Assembly: GCF_050947335.1 (NCBI RefSeq)
Contig: NC_134985.1
Coordinates: 17,971,190-18,035,189 of the forward strand
Length of the DNA stretch: 64,000 nucleotides
Source: Megachile rotundata
Taxonomy: Eukaryota; Arthropoda; Insecta; Hymenoptera; Megachilidae
Direction of reading: 5' to 3'
Part shown: positions 22,030 through 34,800 of the stretch, in pieces
How positions within the stretch are numbered: position 1 is the stretch's first letter
How the letters are laid out: each line of letters begins with the position of its first letter
Program-made: the position numbers and the translations under genes
Notes under the pieces: model-generated
Databases searched by the model: none
The model's input: the letters and a program-made list of their open reading frames with translations, nothing else
What the model was told of the DNA's origin: nothing

Positions 22030-23095
22030 TGAAGCATAACAATTATTATATTCAATATAATATTCAATATTAAAGTATAACAATTATTGTATTCAATATG
22101 TATGCAACATTGAAGTATAACAATTATTATATTCAATATAATATTCAATATTAAAGTATAACAATTATTGTATTCAATATATATGCAACACTAAAGTATA
22201 ACAATTATTATATTCAATATGTATGCAACATTAAAGTATAACAATTATTATATTGAATATGTATGCAACACTAAAGTATAACAATTATTATATTGAATAT
22301 GTATGCAACACTAAAGTATAACAATTATTATATTCAATATGTATGCAACATTAAAGTATAACAATTATTATATTCAATATGTATGCAACACTAAAGTATA
22401 ACAATTATTATATTCAATATGTATGCAACACTAAAGTATAACAATTATTATATTGAATATGTATGCAACACTAAAGTATAACAATTATTATATTCAATAT
22501 GTATGCAACATTAAAGTATAACAATTATTATATTCAATATGTATGCAACACTAAAGTATAACAATTATTATATTGAATATGTATGCAACATTAAAGTATA
22601 ACAATTATTATATTCAATATGTATGCAACACTAAAGTATAACAATTATTATATTCAATATGTATGCAACAGTAAAGTCTAACAATTATTATATTCAATAT
22701 GTATGCAACATTAAAGTATAACAATTATTATATTCAATATGTATGCAACATTAAAGTCTAACAATTATTATATTCAATATGTATGCAACATTAAAGTATA
22801 ACAATTATTATATTCAATATGTATGCAACAGTAAAGTCTAACAATTATTATATTCAATATGTATGCAACATTAAAGTATAACAATTATTATATTCAATAT
22901 GTATGCAACATTAAAGTATAACAATTATTATATTCAATATGTATGCAACATTAAAGTATAACAATTATTATATTGAACATATATGCAACGTTAAAGTATA
23001 ACAATTATTATATTCAATATGTATGCAACATTAAAGTATAACAATTATTATATTCAATATATATTCAACATTAAAATATAACAATTATTATGTTC
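22030..23095. repeat. 40-bp satellite array, about 26 copies
   Basis: The unit reads roughly gtatgcaacattaaagtata followed by acaattattatattcaatat. It repeats at exactly 40 bases for more than 1 kb, with single-base variants (cactaaag, cagtaaagtc, attgaat) scattered in a non-random, duplicated pattern. The array probably lies in the first intron or promoter of Ddr. Confidence 0.95.
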
Positions 23096-25658
23096 ATTGC
23101 TTCATAACATTATAGTAACAACAATATAAAAATCTAATCAAATTACATGTTTCCAATTAATTATAAATTAACTAAACATGAACCCCAACGCAGTGAACCT
23201 CATCCCCATAGCATTGAACGTTCTCCTCAAATATCCTCGTACGAACCGAAAATGTTTCTGGCCGTACGTTGTTCCCCGGGCGAGGAAGCTGCGACGAGAA
23301 TCATTCCAAAGGAAATGACCGATAGTGCGCGGCGCATCCTGATATCCGCTCCTCGTGCCGTTCTCCGATCGTTTACGATTCATGATAGGTCCAGTCGATG
23401 GCTATCATCGTTCGATCTCTGAAACCGTAAACGCTGTTCGATCGATCAATGCCTTCTCTCGTATTCTATTCCATCGCAGACACGTGGCTGAACATCGTGA
23501 AAATGGATATCCTGTTTCTAATCGTGTCCTACGCGATTAACATTTATCATACACCAACGCTAACATGAATCATTTACAGCAAATTCGCGCTAATAGATTC
23601 AGAAAGGTAGCGTGTATTATGCAGCTACCTTAGGAATTCAGAGGAGGTCTACTTTCCTTGTATTTTGTTCTGACGTGACTGCCATAACTCAAGATTACAA
23701 TGCACGTGAAATATTAGAAATACTTTGATTAAGTGGCAAATGTATTTTTTATCTGGACGCATTTTGTGGTGGGCGAACAGAAAACAGAGAACAAGTACAG
23801 AGAATGTGTCTCCCTATTTAGTCTCGAATGAAATTCAGAGGTCTACTTTCCTTCTATTTTGCTCTGACGTGATTGCCATAACTTATGCTTACACGCGTGT
23901 AAAATTAGGAATACACTTTGATTAAATCGCAGACATATTTTTGATCTAGATTCATTTTATGGTGGGCGAACAGAAAACGAGTACAGAGAGTCCCTATTTA
24001 GTCTCGAACGAAAGCTTGCAACGAACTAACTCGTATCATAATACAATTAAAGTAGCTACACAATTAAAGTTGCTACAATTTGTCAATGTGATCTTTGAAC
24101 ATTACCGATCGCGTGTGTCTGCCTCGCAGTTTGCGGTCCGCAGGTTACAGGTCGCACGTTAATTAGATTTGCCGACGGAAAATGAAGACAAAGAGGAGGG
24201 CCAGAATCAGAGAATGCGCGTGGATTCGAGGTGGGCTACGCGTGCAACAAGTAAGGCACGATCAATACGAGCGAACCGTAGGAAGGAAGAGGGTGACCAT
24301 GCTCGATCCGTGCCAGCCACCTTGCATCTTCGTCCATCCCTTCAACGCGCACCGTTCTCGAATCTGGTAGCTGACCGTTCATTTTTTCCTCCGAATTTTC
24401 CAGCTATTCAACTATTTCGGTTTCTTCTTTCTCGAACACTCCCTCTCTTGTATGACTGTGACATATCCACGCCCTTCTCTCGCTCTTAAGAAGATGAAAT
24501 TACGGGCAAAACAACTTTAACTCGATCTCGCAATTTTCTGTTCGTTACACAAGTTCTTTACGTGTCGAGTAAATCAGATAAGATCGGTTCCTTTCGCTAC
24601 TAACTTAAGACCTATTCTTCTAAATAACGAGCGAATGGTATCGCATATGGAACGCAAGATCGAGATCAGCTAACTTTCAAACGGGATATCCTTACCTTTC
24701 AAATTCGACGTCTTCCATTTGTTACGCATAATGTAAACACGACAAATCTCGAAAAAGGAAGAATCACCATATTTGACGAGTATGTTAGATGAAGGTGCAC
24801 AGGACCGCAACAGTTTTAGTCTTATTAATTTCGATTAACTTTGAAGAATCAGTGAAATCACCGCGTTCGACCGTGCCACGTTTGTCTTTTCACCCCTCGT
24901 TCTTTCTCGTTCGATCGGTACCAGAATCGCATTGAATCGAGTAGACGATCGTGTTCTTCGAGGCGTAGCTCGATACGAACTACGAACTCCGCGGCGATGG
25001 CAGGATTCGGGCAACGTCCACCGATATCAGCGGGCGGACCGTGGTGAGCCTGCCCGAAGATGGGAGCACGCGCACAGCGATGGGAGAAAAGGGACACGGA
25101 AAGGGGAAAATCGCCTTTCCGCTTTGCAATCAACGCGACGGTCCAGCAAACATCGATGGGTTCACTTTTCATACTGATTATACATACACGCATACATATT
25201 GTTCGCTCGAGACCTGACAGGATAGTGAAAAACGCGTGACTGGGCAGAAAATGTATTCCTTATTTTACACCTGTATTTTCAGTGTGAGGTAATTAGTTAT
25301 GGCAATCGCATACATCACGCTCCTATGAATTCTTAAAGCTCTTATGGTGGTCACATAGTACATGCATGTTTACATGCACACAGGATTGCAGTGAAACTAC
25401 TACCTTTGATTAATATCAATAAATTAGCTAGGGTTTGACGCTTTCTAAACGCATCGTTTCTTCATTTCAACTTAACTTGGGTGGGATCATGTTTCCTTAC
25501 ACGTTTAACAAAGAAGAATTCTTCATAAAGAAAAAAGGATTTGAATGATAACAGAATAAATTGGGAAACCAAAAATAAATTCTATCTATAATATGTACCT
25601 GAAGCTTCTGAATAAACTATGCTTTGTCTTTGCAAATTAAATTGTCTTCGTATTTTCT
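23096..25658. other. Region between Ddr 5' side and prune 3' end
   Basis: No gene is supportable. It holds a local duplication (23644-24015, listed separately). GC-rich islands at 23190-23420 and 24850-25150 could be Ddr 5' exons or UTR. The missing Ddr signal-peptide exon should lie to the right of 21442, possibly here. ORFs on both strands overlap and show no motif. Confidence 0.4.
23644..24015. repeat. Direct duplication, two diverged copies of about 185 bp
   Basis: aggtctactttccttgtatt at 23646 recurs as aggtctactttccttctatt at about 23839. Both copies continue in parallel through gtggtgggcgaacagaaaac / atggtgggcgaacagaaaac to tccctatttagtctcgaa. The second copy is shortened by small deletions. 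Confidence 0.85.
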
Positions 25659-27611
25659 TTAACATCGAGATCTCGCCGCGGTTACGGTGTCGCGAATGAG
25701 GGGTAGTATCTGCTTCCGCGTAAGACGTAAATTTCCTTGGGAGTAAAGGAGCAAGTTGCAGTTTCCATCCTCATGATTGATTTCTTTGACCAATGTCAGC
25801 TCGAGGGACGGTTTCGTGGTTGTTAAAACTTGTACTATCTGTAGAAGAAAATATAATCTTGATAATTGATTGAATGAGTTTCAATGTTTTCACTAACCTC
25901 GTCTCTTAAGGGATCGGTGGAGAAAGAAAAAATAGCGATGTCTCTGTGTATTTGTTCAGACCGAATCTCTAATCCTATCAGAACGAGCAACGTAGTGTTC
26001 TGCGACTTTGCAAAATTTTTCATTGCGTCGAACACGTCGGGCATTTCGAGATACTTCTAAAATACGAAAGAATGATTTTTATTGATCATTAAGGAATAAA
26101 TATGCTGTACATATTTAAGAAATATTAATAAGTATTGTAAGAAATATTGTAAGTATAACCTTACAAATCTAAGTGTAAAAATTTATTAAACTATACTTTA
26201 CCCCTATCAGTATGGGTAATCCAACGATCGGTATACCAGCAGTGACCTTCAAATCTCTAATCAAAAAATCATCGACAGTTAATTCACTGATATCAGATTT
26301 TGCTTGGACGATTTCGTCGAATACTTTCTTCTTGTCCAAATCCAATTGCCCGAGTCTTTCAAGGTCACGTACAACTTCGACATCGACACTAGTTGCACGA
26401 TCAGCCTCCTTAGAAAAATTACTAGTGTCGATAAGAATTGGTCCTGTCAAATATATCGATTTAAATTTCAATTTTAAAAATAGTTATTAATTATGTAACT
26501 TCACGCTGAAACTTTAATTAAATGAAAATTATTTGCCTCGTAAAAGACTCGACAATTGCGTATCGATCGCTTCCGGGTATTTGTCGATTAAATTCCGCGC
26601 CACTAGGGTCGCGCAGCTGCCCACGCTTTCCAAACGCACCATCCTACCGGGCCAAGGCCAGTTCGCGTCCTGCGGTCTATGATCGATTACTTTGACCACG
26701 GAATCTGCTAAATACGTGTCCTCTTCCGTGAGATGATGGTGATCGACCAACACGATCTCCAAATCGATTCCGTCCTTCTCCTTCAGAGCCTTCAAATCTA
26801 TCTGATCCCTGCAGAGAAAATGTTTTCGTAAACCCTGTCACTGATAGTGCACAAAAGACAATTTGGCGCGTAAATATTTTATGCAATGCAAGAAAAGGTT
26901 GAGAACCACTGCTTTACTCACCGAAATGTTAATAACCTTGCAGGTATATTGTGTTGTTTAAGAAAAAACACTACTTCTGTTTTCACGCGATATTCTCTTT
27001 CGGGTATGTTCATCACAGGAATTACCGCCAAATTTGTCAAGCTATTTTTCATTGCATCTAGATACTCGAAGAACCCTTGGGCAAGGGCCGATACGGCAGA
27101 ATCCAAATCGCAGGTTCCATTACCCAGAACGATACGAATTTTTTGATATGCGGATAAGTTTGACTGCAACGATATTCAAGATTAGAATTTATCTTTCTTC
27201 TTTGAAAATGTTTCGTGCTTTCGACACTTTCCATTTCTGACGTTTCGTTCAAATAGGACCCGCGTTTCGACAGATGGCACCACTGTAGCCAGTAATGTGG
27301 CGCCATCTGTTAAACTTATTTTACCTAACCTAACCCAGTTATATTTGATCACCGCATAATGTATTCGCATCCGTCAACTACGTCAATGAACGTTTTGTTG
27401 TTTGTATGTAAATGAGAAATTAATTACTCTGACCTATTAGTTCATTCTTCTCTTTATCGGTTTTCAATTGCAAAACATTCCGCGGTAAGAATGAATCGAA
27501 GTAGCACGTAAAATATGAACCTATATAGCACGATGTTTCGTTGAAACAAAACTTTAGGAACAAGTGTGTATTTACCAGGATTGTTTTTGATGCCAGCAGA
27601 AACGATTCCAT
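25659..27611 (-). CDS. pn: Prune-type exopolyphosphatase/phosphodiesterase (DHH superfamily)
   Basis: Six minus-strand exons: 27576-27611, 26922-27163, 26537-26808, 26202-26443, 25898-26056 and 25659-25838, giving 376 residues with a TAA at 25659-25661. The family hydrolyses short-chain polyphosphate and cyclic nucleotides in the cytosol and interacts with NME/awd. Metal-binding motifs are visible: GNGTCDLDSAVSALA (Asp 31 and 33), VDHHHL (Asp 115, His 116-118) and VIDHRPQ. The DHHA2 domain follows (GPILIDTSNF, then DFLIRDL). The small first exon (MESFLLASKTIL) joins in phase. The intron between exons 3 and 4 starts with GC instead of GT (GAG|GCAAAT). The frame and protein alignment require it. 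The gene is divergent from INPP4, with 1.27 kb between the starts. Confidence 0.92.
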
Positions 27612-28877
27612 GATGCTTTACCGCTCAATTTGATATACAATATACAGGACACTCGTGTTTTATTTCAATTAAAGTGAGAACCATAAATACGATTGTGTGA
27701 CCAATTGCAGTGATTGGAAACACAATGTTCTGCTGAAAAGAATAATCCAAGTGGAATGAATGGACCTAGACGGTAAACGATTAATATCGATAAAGTTTAA
27801 TTTTCAAAATTAATTGCCGTCATGTTCGATTATCGAAACAATAACGAAAAATACGTAACGTTTATGCGTCTGCTATTTATTGTCGGTGGTGGTACATCGG
27901 AAGTATTCGGTGGTGCTCGGTACTAATCGGAAATTTTCGGAATCGTACGAAAAAACCCGACTGGCGACGACGGACGATGCAAAGTGACAGTGACGTTCAC
28001 GACCACGACCGCTGCTTTCGTCGCTGTAGATTTACATCTAGTCAAATATCGTCCGTCGTACGACATAAAACATGGTATACGATAATTTATCGTTTAATGG
28101 ACAGTCTTTCTTATACGGTATTCATCATTTTTTCGGGGTTTAAGTCGGGCGTGCGATTAACTCGTACCCGTTCCCTGTTCGCTTAGGGCTAAAGCGCACG
28201 GGCACGGTCTTCGTGACACGATCGAAACAACGTCAGTCGTTTTTATAGCAAGATTTTATATCATGACAACAGAAACGCGAAATGTGTTCGATAGAACAAC
28301 TCGTGGGGAGAAAAAGTGCTTGGAAGCTTGGAAGACCGTTTAAAAAAACGTCAGAGAATATTACGGCCGTGGAGGTTCGTTGCTGCGTGATAGAATGTGT
28401 CGATTTAATTTTCCGTAACTTCTCGTTTCAGTTATAAAGTTTCAATCATTTTTATCTTACTTCGGTGGTGACATTTCCAAAATGTACGATTGCGGTAAAT
28501 ACGATTGAACGAAAAGTGGGAAACGCGCGAGAAAGAGAAAGAAAGAAGGTATGTTTGCGCGCGCGTGTAAACGTCGGGGCGAGAGGTGGGTGATGGGTGG
28601 TGGGTGGTGGGAGTGAAAAAGCGCAAGGCGAATGGAACAAGAAGAAGGAATAGGTTAGAGATCTGGTAGATTGAACGTGACAGGCGCGTTCGATGAAATC
28701 GCTTGTACAGACGTATTCGTCGTTTACCGATTTATCGGCTGTTTCGTCAATAATACACTGTATTGCGGTAAAACCTAACGCGCGTGTTACTAACCGCTAC
28801 TTGTTGGCAGATAAGAGGAAGAATAAGTACGTGATCACGAAGAACGTGGGTGTAACCGCCGATAGTACAATTCCGAA
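27612..28877. promoter_or_regulatory. Bidirectional spacer between prune and INPP4
   Basis: The 1266 bases separate two divergent start codons, so both promoters should lie here. The part from 27870 is CpG-rich. 28530-28620 contains a purine-rich tract and a gtgggtgatgggtggtgggtgg run. No open frame with recognisable features is present. Confidence 0.5.
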
Positions 28878-31800
28878 ATGCGATTCAACAAGCAAGAACT
28901 GTTGACCCTGGCTACACAACCTTCGCAGAAATTCGAGAAAGAGGGTATATTGTACGTACGCGAACGACAAGAAGGCTTCTTTCGCAGATCCGAGAGTGAG
29001 TGATTCAAACCTTGGCAAATACATATGTATGTATGTACAAACGATTCGTTTACGCGAGACTGTTCGCCTACTTTTTAACCGATTGATCGTACATGTATTT
29101 TACCGCTCTCTGACCGACGCATGTTTTTCCTTCGTCTAAAATTTAAATTGTAAATGTCTGATCCTTGACAATAAACTCACGTGATACGCAAATTCTTCGT
29201 CTTTTGTTTAATGTAGAGCCCATCATCAAAACACGAACAGGAAAACGATGACAGACAACGACGACTTATAGATTCTCATGAAACTCGAAACGCTTCCATC
29301 GTAATTCGACGCTCGTCCGCGTTCACCGGTTTACGAGGCGCTGCGTCTTCGATCGTCGAAGATCGAGTTCGAGATCGAGATCGCAGTTCGAGCTCCGCTA
29401 CCGCTCAATTTGATATTTTTTCAAACGATATCGAGGAATCGACGAGCGTCGAGATCTTGTTGTCGAACGTGAACAAAACGTGCAACTATGTTCGCGTCGA
29501 ATACGAAGAATTTGTCGAGTTCCCGTGTCAATCTTTCTCGTATAGGGTGTCGAAACATCTACGAAACATCCCGAATGTTATTACGTTATTTCCCTATTCT
29601 GCAAGTGTCATAATTTCCTTTTTCGTGAATGCAAATTCGTGGCGTAAGTACGTTTTACACGTAATGAAAGTCTTCCGTTAATCCCACGCCACCATTATGA
29701 ATTCGGGATGTTGAACAGTTGTAAAGAACACTCTGTACACGTGACATTTGAATCATTTATATGTATCAGCTCAGACTTTCGTCGTAGCTTGCATAATACG
29801 TATATTATCGAGTATGTATCGTAGAATCGTCAGACACTTTTCCTTGTTTCTTCTGTTTGAAAGATCGCGGTGCATCCGGTAAACGCGAATAGAGCATGCC
29901 TTCGAATGTTCGTAACGATCGGTCGAATTTCTGTCAGCCTGTTCCCATCTGTTCGGATGCGTGCATGGTCTCGATTCGATTAGGCGAGCAACGAACGTTA
30001 CACGGAACGAAGAATAACGCGAAAGAGGACGTTTTTGCGTTCGTCTTTTTACGATCTGCGTATACATCGCGACGCAACGTTCGCGTTCGAGATTCGAAGC
30101 GGAACATTTTACGTAGGCGTAAACGAGTAAACTAGTCGTTAACATGGTGTACGTTGTAATTGTAATCGTGATCTTAATTGGAAGCACGGACACGCGAGAA
30201 AAAGCCACGTCCGATTGCGCTCAGATTTCGGTGCAAGTTAAAAGCTACCCGTAGCTACGTATAATTTGCAGGTACAGGTAAAAAATCTGACAGCAAATGT
30301 CAAAAGGGAAAAACGCATAAGACACTCCGAGACTTCAGTTGCGTTACAGCCAGTACGAGTAAAGGTATATTCGAATTTTTTTTGTTTCCACACAGAATTC
30401 GTTTCCTTCGCTGTCTTTTAACTCGGTCTGTCGCGAATTAACACGCTTTTATTCTCGTCAACTGGATCGAATCGCGATCTTTTCCTCGACGGCTGTTCCT
30501 TCGACGCGCGCTGAACGTTACGTCGAAGAAACGCTTCGCGTTCGACGAACGCGATTTCCACGTTTGTCAACTTGCTTACTGTCTCGCCTTATTCACCATT
30601 TACTTCTTTTTCGTAACAAGGTCCGAGTAACTTGCTTCGATAAACTCGATTTTTCCGATCGTAAATTTTAGATCGCATTTAACCGCATGCTAGTCACAGC
30701 TTACTGACATCGAATTCTGTCTTCGTAGAATACGCGTGACGCATGTCAGCCTGTCGCGACCTGTCACTGTACCTTCGTTCGCACGTATCACGCGTTTCCT
30801 TTTTCCTTCGACCTAAGAAGAAAAGCATCGTGGTAAATGTGCTTCGCTTTCTAGATTTACAATCTTGAAGTAGATGTTTTTATTCAGTGCACGCTTTTTA
30901 ATAGTTGCGATGGCTTCCTCTGGACGATAACAAATTTTTTAATTTCCAACCTCTAAAATATGACAGTTTACAAAATTCCGAATTTAGAGATTTGGAAATG
31001 TAAGTCTTTAAACTTTTTAAACTTCCAATCTTTTAAACACAGATTTTTTCTATCTTATTCTCTCAAAGTAAAATTGATTGTTCGCCAGAGGAAGCCTATA
31101 TCCTGCCTTCTTTTCTCTCGCTTTCATCGCAAGTAAAGAAAGAACTAATCACGTGACTTCGACGTTCCCTTTTCATAACGCTTGCTTGGTACCTCGACGC
31201 CGTTGAAGGAATAACGCGTGCAAACGTTGTTTTTTCTCTGTTGGATAGTAAGTTTGGAGAGATGGTGCAGATTACGGGGCAATCTGTTGTTTTATTTCAA
31301 ATCGCGGGAGCAGTGGTCGGAGCCGTTGGGAGTGATAATACTCGAACAATGTTTCGTTCGAGTAGAACAACCGAGCAATCAGGTCCCGTACGGATTCAGC
31401 ATAGGTAAGCTCGTCTCGCGGTCGATCTGCGTCAATCGAGTGACACGATTTTTTACTGTTTCAGTATTCGACGGAGGCTTGTTTCAAGCGTTGGGCGCCA
31501 ACTCGGCGGAGGAGAGAGACAGTTGGTTGCAGGCTCTTCAGCTGGCCAGTTACGAATGCATGAGAAGTCAATTGTTGGCGTTGCAGCAACGAATAGAAGC
31601 GTTCAGCGGTCACAAACACGACACCGATATTCAAATGCTGCGATTGCAGCGTGGCATTTCAACAGGTTTGTTCGTTTGCTCGTGGCGTACTACTTATTTC
31701 TTACGTACGCTTTCTCTCTTTTAACCGTTTTCAGATCCCGCCGAAATACCGATGTGCGAGATATCGTTGGCTTGCGACAATCTACTGTGCGACGGTCATG

Positions 31801-34800
31801 GCCGACCACCTAATCCGGTTCTGGAGGTTGATGTTCAAATTAAAGGTTCCAAGACGTGGATCAAGTATGCGCGGACGGAGGTGGTGGAGGTGAGCTGAGT
31901 AGCTCTAAATTGGTTTGGAAGTCATTTAGAAATGATGCAGGGCTGATTTGAAATTTATGCTGATATGATACCGAAAGGATGCTGACACAATGCTGAAACT
32001 ATGTTGAAATAATACTGGGAGGATATTGAAGTGTTACTCTAATAGACTTTAAATTGATACTGAAACGATGCTGACACAATGCTGAAACAATGTTGAAATA
32101 ATACTGGAAGGATATTGAAGTGTTACTTTAGTAGACTCTAAACCAATACTGAAACGATACTGAAGCCTCACTCTAATGATTCCAAACCAATACTGAAACA
32201 AAGTAGAAACAGTACAAAACCAACATAGAAACCTCTCCAAACCGATTAAAGCTTGATACTAAAATACAGAATCAACACAGTATCCATCTAGAATTGATTC
32301 TAATTTCTGTGTTTCCTGTTTCCCGTAGCGAAGCAGCAATCCCGGTTTCTTGACGACCGTCAGCTTCAGAGCGAGCGATGGTCTGACCACCGACACGAAA
32401 ACGCGGATAACCGCTTTCGACGTCAGGGAGCGAGTGAGTCAAACCGCGACCCCGATAGGAAGCGCTATCGTGACTCTGAACGCGATTCAAGACACGCCCA
32501 GGTAATTCCAGCGACTCTCGTTTCCTCGTCGCGTCGCTTCCGCTTCCGTTCCGACGTTCTTCGGTTATCGCGCGTTTCTGACTAGCGATCGAACGCTTCT
32601 AGGTTGAGGATACCTTTAAAGTCGGCGAAAACGACGACTGTTGGATTCTTGACTATCAATGCGTGGAATTTGGAGGCTGAGGATAGGGGAAATAGTACGG
32701 AAAGTACGCCTTCGAAGGAGCCTCCGTCTGGAACGAATCAACAGGTGCAGGGAAAGAAACATCAAACGTTTTTGATTTAGTGTGGTCTTGAATACATTGG
32801 AGTTTTTGTTTTCTTTAGTTACTCTCGCACAGACGGTCCCAATCGTTGCCGCCTAGATTGGGGACGAAGATCAAGTTGCCACATCAAGGTCAACTGAAGC
32901 TTCTCTTCGCCAATCCGTACATACAGACATACAGGTACATACAGCGACATGATAGCATTTGATGGAACACTACCCTCGACTTGCACTTCTTCCACTGAAG
33001 AACTTACACTTCTCTTGGTTTTAGATTTCATTCCGGTTTAGGCGGTGACATTTGCGTCCATGAGATCATGGCAGAGAGCAAACTTTCCTTCCAATTTCCG
33101 CAACATTTACTGTGAGTATTGTCATCCACACTTTAGGGTATGCTGTTGCTAATCACCGTTCAAGTGACCATTAAGGAAACGCCTTATCTTCCCATCTTTT
33201 GCAGCGCGATATGGATCCAAGAGGAAAAGGAACTGCTACAGGAAGTGGCCGGTATGGGCGAACTGCGAGAACCTTGGCACACCAAGCAAGTCGAACTACT
33301 CGATCGTCATCTTCATCTTTTGCATCTTTACTCGCAGGCCAAAGAGAATTTGGCGGCCTTCAAAGGTAAACGAGTTAGGACCGTATTGTTACTGTCTTTT
33401 TATACTACTTTGCATCGGTCACTATTAACTTTATCACCTGCCTTATTCTCAGGGAGTTACTTCAAACGATCCTCTCGCAAAAACGACAGAACTCTCGAGT
33501 TTGCACCGTTGAACCTGCATCTCCAAAGAATTTGGGTCCACAATGATACTCTGAACAAATGTGGATTTTACGACTGTATCACCGTCGGAGCGTTCACTGC
33601 GCACTCGCATAAAAGTAAAAATGGAGGTCTGATAAGGTATAAAGTTAAATCTAAACCTTGCTTATCGACACCGTTCATGTGTTCATTTGCGGAAATCGTT
33701 TCAGACTATTACAGGCTCTCAAAGAATCGCCAACGCGCGGCAACCAGCTGTATCAAGGAACGTCGAAGATAACGATGGCCCACGATGCCATCCAAGCGAT
33801 CAAACAGCTCCGACGAGACGTGGTGGAAGCGATGCGTGCTCTGATGAAGCTCGCCAAGGCGAAACAGACCAGTGGAATGTTACCGATTTGCGAGGACATG
33901 ATCGCTAAAACCAGAATCTTGCTTAGCCTGTGGGACCCGGGTTTGGTCGAGGAAGCGTTAACGTTTTTGGAAGAGTACAAGGTCGCCAAGGTCCCCGAGG
34001 AAGACGGAAACGCGATCGACGATCCTCTCAATTTGGACTTCAAAACGAATCAATCTCTGTCTCCTTTTAAACGAATTACTCAGCAACTGAACTTTGACTT
34101 GAAGAGTCCCGATCTGGACGATTTCGTTACTCCCGATACTCCCGAATGCGTGCAAGATTTGTGGACGAAGGGATCCGAGAGGAACGGTTACTCGACCTTG
34201 CCCGCGAGGAGCAACGGTTCGAACACTGAGCGAGTCAGTTCGAACAACGTCGACGATGCGGTGCAAGAGAACACCGACATTGAAAGCGACGCGAAGCGTT
34301 CAAAGAACGCGACTGCCAACGAGAACAATTGCGAGAAGGAGAACGGGAACGAGAACGGAGACGAGAATGCGGAAGAAATCATGACGGATAATGATGCCGT
34401 TCGACTCGACGACGACGACATTGAAGAGAGAGAAGGAACGAAGGGCGAGGTCGATCCTTGCAAACGATTTCTGGACACTCAGAAGATGTGCAACTCGCCT
34501 TCTGCTAATTATTATAAACCCACCGACGAACCGGAACCGTGGGATCTGACGCAGTTGAACATCGAGGCTAGCGTGATGTGTTTGGTGTCGAAGGTGAAGT
34601 TCCTTTGCGGCAGATGCAGCAGTCCTGCGGTGCGTTTGAGAAACAAGAACAGCGTGGGAAGATCGCACGGAATGAAGAAGTGCATTCCGGCCAATCGGAA
34701 CAAGAACAGCAAAGTGGTGACGATTCAGCCGAAAAACGATGCCAAGAACGACGAGTCGAGCAAGCTGCTGGAAAACGCTGACGACCGTTCGAATTCGCGA

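Noticed and set aside
22030..23095. Possible CRISPR array (regular repeats)
   Set aside because: Units are contiguous 40-bp repeats without unique spacers and lie in an intron-bearing eukaryotic region.
24858..25193. 111-codon minus-strand ORF as the missing Ddr signal-peptide exon
   Set aside because: It has no signal-peptide profile or matching splice phase, and an equally open ORF lies opposite it.
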